This document shows positions 56,986 to 64,000 of a stretch of 64,000 nucleotides of DNA, piece after piece. Below the pieces are notes generated by a model. The model was not told the origin of the DNA. It searched no databases and saw only the letters and a list, made by a program, of their open reading frames with translations. Position numbers and translations under genes: made by a program. The stretch is from contig NZ_AUGN01000012.1 of assembly GCF_000422685.1 (NCBI RefSeq), positions 18,838 through 82,837 of the forward strand. The letters run 5' to 3'. The DNA comes from Flavobacterium gelidilacus DSM 15343. GTDB lineage: Bacteria > Bacteroidota > Bacteroidia > Flavobacteriales > Flavobacteriaceae. Each line of letters begins with the position of its first letter. The stretch's first letter is position 1.

Positions 56986-57573
56986 ATGAATATGAATATG
57001 AAAATTTTGATGGTACTCACTTTTACTTTATTATTTGTTTTTTGTACAAATAAAAATAATCCATATAAAACTGAGCATAAATCAGCTATTAAAACAAAGT
57101 TTAAAACTTGGCAAAAAAAGCAAATTGAAAAGGGAATTTACTTAGACTCTATAAGATGCAGTTGGAGCTATTTTCAAGATAATGATCCCGAAATGACATC
57201 TTTGTTGCCAACTATTGGTTTCCCAGAAGATTCTTTATTGGTTTATCATTACGGCTACATTAATGATGATGCAATTTTGGATGCAATTGTTGTTTATAAC
57301 TTAGTAGCATGTGATGGTGCTGCTGCTTTAAATTATGCTCAAAATGAAATTATAGTACTGTCAAATAGTAAACAAGAGTATAAAATAAAAGAAGATTATT
57401 TTGAAAAAATTAGAAATAAAATAGGCTTCGGAAATTTGTATTTAGATAGTATAAATAATGAAAAAGCTTTTGCAACTTATCAAGATTATTTAGAAGATGA
57501 TCCAAGATGTTGCCCAAGTATTATCAAAAGTATTGAAATAAACTTGATGACAGACAAATACATAATTAAATAG
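56986..57573 (+). CDS. Lipoprotein of unknown function
   Basis: 195 residues. Signal with lipobox LFVFC (TFTLLFVFCTNKNNPY). The mature part has DDAILDAIVVYNLVACDGAA and EDDPRCCPSIIKSIEINL, with several cysteines; the DDAILDAIVVYN stretch recalls FG-GAP-like VCBS units. Three ATG codons (56986, 56992, 56998) are possible starts. Not recognised further. Confidence 0.6.
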   Translation: MNMNMKILMVLTFTLLFVFCTNKNNPYKTEHKSAIKTKFKTWQKKQIEKGIYLDSIRCSWSYFQDNDPEMTSLLPTIGFPEDSLLVYHYGYINDDAILDAIVVYNLVACDGAAALNYAQNEIIVLSNSKQEYKIKEDYFEKIRNKIGFGNLYLDSINNEKAFATYQDYLEDDPRCCPSIIKSIEINLMTDKYIIK

Positions 57574-57680
57574 TAAGAAGGGTATTTTAATCAAACTTTA
57601 TAAATTCAACAATTTATTATGTATTGTTAGAATAAGAAAATGTATTTGCAAAATCCATATCGGTACTTTAAAACTTTATT

Positions 57681-58742
57681 ATGAACCAAAACCAAAAAAA
57701 ACTACTGTCAAAATTAGGAGAACTATTTCAGGTCGAATACATAAAAAACACAAGAGAAGGCTTAATTGCAGCCATCTCAAATATGGATTTAGAGGCAATT
57801 GCTAAGGTTTTAGATGATGAAGGAACATACCAAGATACCACAAAAACAATTTATTTAGAAAAGCTAAGAGAAGGCTTTGATCAATTTAGAAAAGGAGACG
57901 ATTTCTTAATACCATACGAAGGAGGTTGTATTTCCGAAGAGTGTAACAACAAAACAAAAAAAGGAGTCGCTTTCGTAGGTAATAATACAGGTAGACACTT
58001 AACGTTAATTATCGAACTATTCGAAAAAGAAACCATTAAAGACATATACCATTGTTACAGTTTCTGCCCAAACAACTTTGAATTAGATGAAAATGCTCGC
58101 AACATAAATTGTAGAGTTTATTCAGATGAAAAAGTATATTTTAATAAATCAGCAACATTCATTAAAAACAATAGCCAAGCCGTTAGAGCTATTAATGAAC
58201 TAAAAAGATACGAGAACCAAGTAATAAATGGTGACATACTAAAAAATTGGCAAAATAAGCATAAAGATTTATACGACAATTTAGTATGGACAATGCAGTA
58301 TAAAAACCTAGATGAGTTTGCTAAGTATTTTAGTGATATTTCAACATTAGTTGAGTATTTAAAATGCGAAGAAGAAGCAGCAACCTCAATTCAGGAGTAT
58401 AATAATTTAGATCTTTCTAATGAAATTAATCTACTGCATTGGTTGATTAAATATGAAAACTTATACCATAACTTAATTTTATTACCTGGAGAAACAATCA
58501 CAGAAAAAGGCTTAGAAGCTAGTAAAGAAAAATTACATAAAAATTTGAACGTGTATTTTGATACAAACATATTCAAAAATGCATTGTACTTTATAGATTT
58601 ATTTTTTGACAAACACAGTGTCAAATTTAAGAAATACAATACGTTAACCGCACAAGAATGGGATGACCTAGTGCCGTTTAGCGATGAATACCAAAAATTA
58701 AGTGGTTTAGAATATCACTTGAAAAAGAGAGGAATTTTATAA
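57681..58742 (+). CDS. Unknown 353-residue protein
   Basis: Not recognised as a named family. Without signal or spans, so cytosolic. The first part (about 1-150) contains an NTF2-like impression (IAKVLDDEGTYQDTTKTIYL) and a cysteine block GGCISEECNNKTKKGVAFVG with a later YSFCPNN; I have seen similar pieces in flavobacterial proteins without known role. The second part is helical with many aromatics. The gene stands alone between small membrane-protein genes. Confidence 0.55.
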   Translation: MNQNQKKLLSKLGELFQVEYIKNTREGLIAAISNMDLEAIAKVLDDEGTYQDTTKTIYLEKLREGFDQFRKGDDFLIPYEGGCISEECNNKTKKGVAFVGNNTGRHLTLIIELFEKETIKDIYHCYSFCPNNFELDENARNINCRVYSDEKVYFNKSATFIKNNSQAVRAINELKRYENQVINGDILKNWQNKHKDLYDNLVWTMQYKNLDEFAKYFSDISTLVEYLKCEEEAATSIQEYNNLDLSNEINLLHWLIKYENLYHNLILLPGETITEKGLEASKEKLHKNLNVYFDTNIFKNALYFIDLFFDKHSVKFKKYNTLTAQEWDDLVPFSDEYQKLSGLEYHLKKRGIL

Positions 58743-58788
58743 ATAACGCAAAGTGTTCAATTAAACAATTAATCTAAAGCTCAAGATA

Positions 58789-59109
58789 ATGGAAAAGCTC
58801 TATTCAATAGTAATCTTAATCACTTTTACTGTAATTATTGTCAAAGTATATAACTTGTTTTTCAAAAATGATAAGGAAAAGCAGAAAGCAACAAAAGGTG
58901 AAAAAGCTGCTACAGAAAATTCAAAATCAGACCAAAATCCAATTCCAACAAACAAGAATAAATGGCTATACCCTTCAGATAATTTTGGAAATTTAGAAAA
59001 GGGTACGGTTTATAATTCCATTACTTTCAATAAAGAAAGTGAGGATAAGAACACAAGCCAAAAGAAAATGAAGATTCTAACGAATGAGAAAGGTAATGAA
59101 AATATATAA
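58789..59109 (+). CDS. Small bitopic membrane protein
   Basis: 106 residues, not recognised. One N-terminal span (YSIVILITFTVIIVKVYNLF) and a highly polar remainder rich in Lys, Asn and Ser that is probably disordered. Located 46 bases after the 353-residue protein's gene. Confidence 0.5.
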   Translation: MEKLYSIVILITFTVIIVKVYNLFFKNDKEKQKATKGEKAATENSKSDQNPIPTNKNKWLYPSDNFGNLEKGTVYNSITFNKESEDKNTSQKKMKILTNEKGNENI

Positions 59110-59243
59110 ATTCAATAAAAGTAAAGAAAGATAAAAATCACAAAGATCAAAAACTTTAATAGGGAATTTACTTATTTAAACCAATCATTTGAAAAAAAAA
59201 TAGAATTGGAAACTTAAATCTCAACAATTAGAAATAAACAACG

Positions 59244-59531
59244 ATGCTTCTATCCAAGAAAAAATTTTACTTAATTCTAATGTTAGCACTCTTTTCAATT
59301 AACAATGTAAAGGCAGGCCGTTGCACTGGTTCAAGTAACTGCAAAGCTTGTACAACATGTAACTATTGTAAACATTGTAATGATAACGGTGGCACCTGTG
59401 GTGTTTGTGATGGTGGTGATTCAAAGACTTCAAATAGCGAGGATAACAATTCAAGCAATGGCTTTGGTAAAATGGCAATAGTTGGTGGTGGTGCATATTT
59501 GTTATACAGGACTTTTAGAAAAAAAAAATAA
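59244..59531 (+). CDS. Cysteine-rich exported protein with C-terminal membrane anchor
   Basis: 95 residues. Signal peptide (FYLILMLALFSINNVKAG), then nine cysteines within about 35 residues (CTGSSNCKACTTCNYCKHCN, GGTCGVC), a Ser/Asn/Asp linker and a short hydrophobic segment followed by FRKKK. The C-terminal arrangement (glycine-rich hydrophobic stretch plus basic tail) looks like a retention or sorting signal. I remember similar short proteins with the GSSNC...C..C..C..C pattern in Bacteroidetes, without assigned function; metal binding or a disulfide-knotted peptide are possible. Confidence 0.6.
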   Translation: MLLSKKKFYLILMLALFSINNVKAGRCTGSSNCKACTTCNYCKHCNDNGGTCGVCDGGDSKTSNSEDNNSSNGFGKMAIVGGGAYLLYRTFRKKK

Positions 59532-59934
59532 ATTCATCGTTTTAGTTTTTTTGTGTTTTAATCCTGGAGGAGAAAAAATAAAAATAGATGGACTTATTTT
59601 TCGATTAATTGAAATGATTCTCACTGTTACCAGATTTGTCAAATGTTGTTGACTTAGTCAAATGTATTTAGATCCTAACGAATTTCTATAATGTTTGGTT
59701 TGATTAGCTTTTAATTATTTAGGCTTATATTAGGCACGTATTTAATACGTTTAGCCTTAAATAACGGAACTTTTTTATCATTTTCAAAACTTGAAACTTA
59801 AGGTTTCAACTAACATTAAATCACTAATTTGTTAGCTTCTTTCAAAAAAAGAACATGAATTTAGTGCAATAACTAGAAAAAATAAAATAGGGAATGAAAA
59901 AGAATTGTTTTTCATTCCCTAAAAACAGCAACAA
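59532..59934. other. Non-coding gap with a convergent terminator
   Basis: About 400 bases without a gene. It holds a small palindrome ACGTATTTAATACGT near 59735, flanked by TTAGGC and GCCTTAA, and near the end the 14-pair hairpin that terminates the minus-strand lipoprotein gene. Confidence 0.5.
59888..59921 (-). terminator. Terminator of the minus-strand lipoprotein gene
   Basis: TAGGGAATGAAAAA (59888-59901) pairs perfectly with TTTTTCATTCCCTA (59908-59921), six-base loop; a T-rich tract follows on the minus strand. It lies 13 bases past the stop of the gene at 59935. Confidence 0.8.
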
Positions 59935-60114
59935 CTACGGTTTTTTTGGTGGAGGAATATGACCACCTTGACCACCACTTTCAGGCAGCGTATCGCCGAC
60001 TTTTTGAAATAGATTGTTTTCAATTGTTTTTGTAGTGAATCGCTCAAGTGACGTATCATCATTAGAACAAGAGGCGAAAGCTGAAAGTACAGCTAAAAAG
60101 AGTATTTTCTTCAT
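59935..60114 (-). CDS. Small lipoprotein
   Basis: 59 residues counted from MKKILFLAVLSAFASC, with lipobox FASC at Cys16; the longer open frame (to 60201) would put 29 non-signal residues in front and is unlikely. The mature part is only about 43 residues and ends with SGGQGGHIPPPKKP, a glycine/proline-rich tail. Small lipoproteins of this shape are frequent in flavobacteria, with no known role. It is the only minus-strand gene in the right third of the window. Confidence 0.55.
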   Translation of the reverse strand: MKKILFLAVLSAFASCSNDDTSLERFTTKTIENNLFQKVGDTLPESGGQGGHIPPPKKP

Positions 60115-60432
60115 GGGTTTACTTTTTAAAATTGACATGTAAATAGCTGCTCGAGGTATTCTCGAAAAAAATAACAGCTGGGCTTTTGGATCTTGATCCA
60201 AAATGTTTTAGGGAAGTCAAATGAGCTTTAACAGAATTTAGTTTTATACTTCCCTTGATAAAATTTCAAGTCTGTTAAGCATCATTTTTAAGAAGTAGTT
60301 TTGTACATTTGTTCCTATCGCGAAATCGAACAAGAACTAATTCTGAGGCAAAGTAAATAGGCTTTATAGCTATTTACAGAAGGTGATTCCGGTAATTCCG
60401 ATAATGAGTATTAATTCCGATGAATTCCAAAA
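60115..60432. other. Leader with overlapping -7 boxes and repeated AATTCCG words
   Basis: TAGTTTTG (60296-60303) is followed directly by TACATTTG (60304-60311), both matching TAnnTTTG. Downstream, between about 60386 and 60430, the word ATTCC recurs four times, with two direct copies of an AATTCC...AATGAGT unit, the second running into the start codon at 60433. No gene is seen in the gap. Confidence 0.5.
60296..60311 (+). promoter_or_regulatory. Tandem -7 boxes
   Basis: Two abutting matches to the Bacteroidetes -7 consensus about 120 bases upstream of the 279-residue gene. Either could be used; the long leader with ATTCC words may carry a binding site. Confidence 0.45.
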
Positions 60433-61272
60433 ATGAGTGTAACTATTGATGATTATATCCGTTCAATCAAAGAAGAAATAATAATTGCTAGACAGAATGA
60501 CCTTAAAGGGTTCTTAGTAAAACCATCACCTGCGCAACTACGAAATTTATGTTTACTTTTATTTGAGGAAGGATTGAATAATAATGATAATGTGATTTTC
60601 GAAAGCTTTTTTAGCGCAACTAAAGAAGATGATTTAAAAAAGAAAATAGAAAATGTGGATATTGATAAATTCAGACCTATTAGAAATTTAATAGAAGGCT
60701 CAATTGAAAGTCCGTCCATTATTAATTTAGAAATGGTAGCTATTCTTATTTCTTTTAAAAAACGACCTTATAAAAATTATTCTAAAGGATATGAAGTAGA
60801 GAAAAAAAACTGGGAAGTAAAGAATGAAATCTCTCCAAAAACATTTGATGAAGAATCAATTCAGTTGATTCACAAAAAAAGTAAATTAAAGAAAATGATG
60901 TTTGGCGGATTGGGACTGGTAGCTATATCTGCAGTTGGAATTATAGGAAATTCTTATAATTCAAAGAATGATTTTCAATGCATGCAATGGCAAATTGACC
61001 ATTATGAGAAAGTAGATTGTGAAATGAAAAATGTCTTAGGAACATTCAGCGCAAATCACATTGAAGTTATTAATAAAAAGGCTATTGATTTAAAAAAGAT
61101 TAATGTTACCCCAGAAACTACTTTTTTTTATAAGAATAAAGCAGCAATTTATTATTATAAAGTCAACGACTCGGTGGTTGAATACTATAATGGACCAGGT
61201 TTTCACCCTCTAGTAGAAAAACCTTTAAAACCTATCACAAAATATATTATTAAAAAATATATTAAAAAATAA
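60433..61272 (+). CDS. Membrane protein of 279 residues, unknown function
   Basis: A cytosolic N-terminal part (1-150, helical: IRSIKEEIIIARQNDLKGFL, LRNLCLLLFEEGLNN), one central span (MMFGGLGLVAISAVGIIGNS, about 156-175) and an external C-terminal domain with two cysteines (FQCMQWQIDHYEKVDCEMKN). I have met similar proteins in flavobacteria but know no function. Signal transduction across the membrane is possible by architecture only. Confidence 0.55.
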   Translation: MSVTIDDYIRSIKEEIIIARQNDLKGFLVKPSPAQLRNLCLLLFEEGLNNNDNVIFESFFSATKEDDLKKKIENVDIDKFRPIRNLIEGSIESPSIINLEMVAILISFKKRPYKNYSKGYEVEKKNWEVKNEISPKTFDEESIQLIHKKSKLKKMMFGGLGLVAISAVGIIGNSYNSKNDFQCMQWQIDHYEKVDCEMKNVLGTFSANHIEVINKKAIDLKKINVTPETTFFYKNKAAIYYYKVNDSVVEYYNGPGFHPLVEKPLKPITKYIIKKYIKK

Positions 61273-61360
61273 GAACTATGTGGTTTTCCTCAAACTTACT
61301 ATTAGTTAAGTTTCTACTTTTACTACGACCTTAAATTAAATTATAATATCTCCAAAAATT

Positions 61361-61927
61361 ATGAACAAAGCATCTTTTAAAATCCGTAAGTCCAAACTCA
61401 AAAATGAGTTAGCAAACATGCGTAAAGCTTATAGAGCCATTTCAAAAAGAACTGCTTCCAGAGTTTTGGAAATGACCATAACAGACAATCTATTAACGCT
61501 GGTAATTCCTGGGGCTAAATTAGAAGTGCCATGTGAAACATTCAGCACAGCAAAAGCTACCATAGATTTCCTATATTTTTATGATATAATTAAAACTTGG
61601 GAGGGTCTTTTAATTGAAATTAATTTCATAGAGGATGAAATGCAAATAGGAAAAACGAAAATAAAAGTACAGACTACTTTTTTTGAAAACGATTCTATTT
61701 TAAGGAGCATTAAATTACCTTTAAATTACACTGACTGGCACTTGTTGAAGTTAGAACAAAGAGGATATACAATTGAAGAACTTCGATTTAATAAACTAAA
61801 TGGCGAAGTGGAAAACGCACATCACAGGCTAAAATATAATGTAAGCTATATTAAAGATGTACTGGGTATATATGGTATTAGTAGTAAAGAAATTTTAGAT
61901 TTAATAGAACAAAAAATAAAATTATAA
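61361..61927 (+). CDS. Unknown 188-residue protein
   Basis: Not recognised. A basic N-terminal helix (FKIRKSKLKNELANMRKAYR), a beta-rich centre (LEMTITDNLLTLVIPGAKLE, LLIEINFIEDEMQIGKTKIK) and a helical C-terminus (YIKDVLGIYGISSKEILDLI). The central pattern of alternating strands is faintly like a DNA-clamp subdomain, but this is not enough for a call. Cytosolic, alone in its transcription unit. Confidence 0.5.
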   Translation: MNKASFKIRKSKLKNELANMRKAYRAISKRTASRVLEMTITDNLLTLVIPGAKLEVPCETFSTAKATIDFLYFYDIIKTWEGLLIEINFIEDEMQIGKTKIKVQTTFFENDSILRSIKLPLNYTDWHLLKLEQRGYTIEELRFNKLNGEVENAHHRLKYNVSYIKDVLGIYGISSKEILDLIEQKIKL

Positions 61928-62106
61928 CCAATAGCATTAAAAACTAAGTGTAATTATCATTTCTAATTTTGAAAAATGAAACAAGAAAAATTATCCAAAT
62001 CCTACACCACAAAACTAAACGAAGTAATCACAATAAATATTTAACCATTACGGTTTTCCTCATTTTTAAATAAATTATTTTATGTATTATTGTAAATGAT
62101 AATTTC

Positions 62107-62140
62107 ATACATGTCTATCTCAATTAGTAGAGATATGTAT
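62107..62140. repeat. Bulged hairpin before the truncated surface-protein gene
   Basis: TATCTC/GAGATA inner stem (62116-62121 with 62130-62135) and ATACA/TGTAT outer stem (62107-62111 with 62136-62140), separated by a four-base bulge. It lies at the point where the surface-protein frame is lost, so it may mark a junction. A stop codon follows at 62140-62142. Confidence 0.5.
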
Positions 62141-62142
62141 AA

Positions 62143-63525
62143 CTAAATCATACATATACAGCAGATGGCTGCAGAGAAGTAGTAGATATATTACCTATAA
62201 ACGTAAGTTTTATTCCACTCACGTCTCCAGTAATTACAGGAAAAACGGCTATTTGTAAGGGTAGTGGTGCTATTGTTTTAACGGTACCTGCTGCCTCAAA
62301 TACAACATACACATGGCAAGTAAGTGCTAACGGAGGCACAACCTTTACAACAATTCCTGGTAATACTACCATGACCTACAATCCTCCTACGACAGGTAAT
62401 TATATATTTAGTGTGGTGGCTAATAGTGGGGGTTGTAGTAGCGCACTTACAACACATTCGGTAATGGTGTATCAAACACCTAATTTTCCACTTCTAGCAA
62501 TTACTAATGTGCTATGCAACCCATATCAAGTAACGGTTTCGGTTACTAATCCCCAAACCGATGTGGTGTATATTTGGAGTAATGGAACTATAGGTACAAC
62601 TGCTATTTCCTACCACGACGGACCGCTACAAGTTCGTGCCGAATTATTGGGTTGTAGTAGAACCAACCAAATCGATTTACCCGTTGATCTCAACAGTCAT
62701 AAATGGTTGTTTCCAAACGGTTGTTATGACTTTTGTAATAGAGACAATTTTAATGGATATATTATTGGACCAAATGAAGATTTAAATGAATGGATTTGGA
62801 CTACTCCTAATGGGGAGGAATCAGGCAGTGGATTTATGTCTGATGTAAATGTAGGAAATGGTGAATATCTACAATTTTTAGATAGTGGATATTGTCATGA
62901 AACATTTGGAACAGCCCAGATAAAAGTAGATCGTTGTGACAAATGTGACATCAATATAACTGATGTTATGGAACTTTACTGTGATCAAATCAGCAATAAA
63001 CAGGTATATTACGTTAGTTTTGCCATTGACAATGCAATAGGCAATACATTATATACCACGTTAACTGCTCCTAATGGAGAAGGCTATTTTAGCCCTAGTA
63101 CAATAACCTTAAATGGAGGTACCACAGTTTACACAGGATATTTTATCCCTAACAATGGGTTTAATGGAGGTAATATAGTTGTGAATCTGAATAGTACAGA
63201 TGGCAAAGAATTGAATTGCCTGGATACTAGTAGTTTAGATTTTATGAGTTGCAATGTTCCAAGAATGGCACCTCCAAAAAATAAAATAGCCTTGGCTCCT
63301 AATCCTGCATCATACACTACAACAGTTTATTATGAATTAGTAGCAAAAGGCACTATTCAATTAATACTAACAGATGCCATGGGAAGAGAATTATATACTA
63401 CTATGCGTGTCGAAAACAAAGGAAGCATCGAGTTAGACATCAGCCAATGGTCAAAAGGCTATTATATCATAAAATTAATGCAAAACGGCGAAACACTATT
63501 TAATGAAAAACTACTAAAAAACTAA
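62143..63525 (+). pseudogene. 5'-truncated T9SS-exported surface protein
   Basis: The frame is open from 62143 but has no start codon until an internal ATG at 62371, no signal peptide, and begins in the middle of a repeat-type domain (TADGCREVV, then AICKGSGAIVLTVPAA and TYTWQVSANGGTTF). These Ig/PKD-like repeats are typical of gliding and adhesin proteins. The C-terminal 75 residues (APNPASYTTTVYYELV, LILTDAMGRELYT, WSKGYYIIKLMQNGETLF) are a type A sorting domain for the type IX secretion system. It is thus the end of a large surface protein whose start has been lost by rearrangement. Upstream there is only a 22-codon frame at 61976. Confidence 0.75.
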
Positions 63526-63536
63526 ATAAACTGTAG

Positions 63537-63577
63537 AAACTGAAAGTCGTAATTTTCGACTTTCAGTTTTTTTTCTT
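63537..63577 (+). terminator. Strong terminator
   Basis: AAACTGAAAGTCG (63537-63549) pairs perfectly with CGACTTTCAGTTT (63557-63569), seven-base loop, followed by T residues. Ends the surface-protein transcript. Confidence 0.9.
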
Positions 63578-63617
63578 ATTATTTTTCGTATTTTTAAAAA
63601 CTATTAAAACACGCAAC

Positions 63618-64000
63618 ATGAAATCAAAACTACCCATATCCCATTACCTATTCCCGATAGCCATATTCTTATTACCCATAACCTTGTTCTCTCAAAGCTT
63701 CCAATGGTTGCAATCTGGAGGAGGGATTAATTCAATCTCTAAAAAAGAAGAAGTGGTAGATGTAGTAACCGATAGTCAACGTAATATTTATGTGCTATCG
63801 GTAATTACAATGGATAATGTAAATGTTAATAATGGTGCACCAGTAGCAGTAACAACTTATGAAGCAAACCCTAATCGCAATGATTTTATTTTAATAAGTT
63901 ATACATGTAATGGAACATATCGATGGCATAAAGTTTTTGGAGGAGGGAGTTTTGACTTCCCATCTGGCATTGTGATAGATAGTCAAAACAATGTTTATGT
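63618..64000 (+). CDS. Secreted repeat protein, 3' end beyond the window
   Basis: Starts MKSKLPISHYLFPIAIFLLP with a clear signal peptide ending LFSQ, then FQWLQSGGGINSI and IYVLSVI. The DSQRNIYVLS and DSQNNVY units are of the SBBP/beta-propeller repeat kind found in large flavobacterial T9SS proteins. At least 127 residues are present and the frame is open at the window end. Separate transcription unit after the terminator at 63537. Confidence 0.75.
   Translation, partial: MKSKLPISHYLFPIAIFLLPITLFSQSFQWLQSGGGINSISKKEEVVDVVTDSQRNIYVLSVITMDNVNVNNGAPVAVTTYEANPNRNDFILISYTCNGTYRWHKVFGGGSFDFPSGIVIDSQNNVY

Noticed and set aside
61976..62044. 22-codon frame MKQEKLSKSYTTKLNEVITINI
   Set aside because: Could be the stub of a truncated gene, but too short and without homology I can name.
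62047..62060. Third copy of the TACGGGAAACCGTA word (TTACGGTTTTCC)
   Set aside because: Only one half matches in reverse orientation and no palindrome is formed.

Overview
The window looks like the chromosome of a Bacteroidetes bacterium, most probably a flavobacterium. It is strongly A+T-rich and start codons lack clear Shine-Dalgarno sequences. Promoters match the Bacteroidetes -7 box TAnnTTTG, a T9SS type A sorting domain is present at the right end, and many genes belong to families I know mainly from Flavobacteriaceae (RteC, DUF6943, DUF5675, the short protein annotated as phosphoribosylpyrophosphate synthetase). No tRNA, rRNA or CRISPR array was seen.

Layout. (1) 1-7.7 kb is a chromosomal stress and energy cluster: class I fructose-bisphosphate aldolase (cut by the window start), a two-domain UspA gene broken by an in-frame TAA, an ATP-cone/nuclease fusion, a beta-CASP metallo-hydrolase, a P-loop ATPase, small proteins and a CopB-type copper ATPase. 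(2) 7.9-23.7 kb is an integrated element: RteC, an excisionase-like HTH, a replisome-organizer-like protein, a DnaC-like ATPase, then a 1683-residue nuclease-STAND NTPase (probable antiphage defence) and an AlbA_2/HATPase protein. A 1.6-kb non-coding stretch full of long inverted repeats follows, then DUF6943, a minus-strand cassette of two small membrane proteins, DUF5675 and a conserved 252-residue protein, and a tyrosine recombinase. (3) 23.9-37.7 kb carries a second, diverged copy of the HTH/replication/ATPase cassette, followed by a complete type I restriction-modification system (hsdM-hsdS-hsdR, type IC-like with three TAEL repeats in HsdS), a DUF262-DUF1524-DUF4268 protein of the GmrSD type and another excisionase-like HTH gene.

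(4) 38.3-55.5 kb is the most remarkable part: twelve tightly packed plus-strand genes that read as one operon. They encode an actin/Hsp70-fold ATPase of the SrfB type, a dynamin-like GTPase of the SrfC type, several single- and multi-span inner-membrane proteins, a membrane-anchored subtilisin, a second GTPase with clear G1/G3/G4 motifs, periplasmic coiled-coil proteins, an outer-membrane-like protein and a surface lipoprotein with five 101-residue repeats. The predicted locations run from cytosol through inner membrane and periplasm to the outer membrane and surface. I infer an NTPase-powered, protease-containing envelope-spanning machine. It sits in a defence island, and its function is unknown to me.

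(5) 55.7-62.1 kb holds small secreted, lipoprotein and membrane proteins of unknown function. (6) From 62.1 kb the 3' part of a T9SS-exported surface protein (its 5' end is missing), a strong terminator and the start of another secreted protein mark a return to ordinary flavobacterial surface genes.
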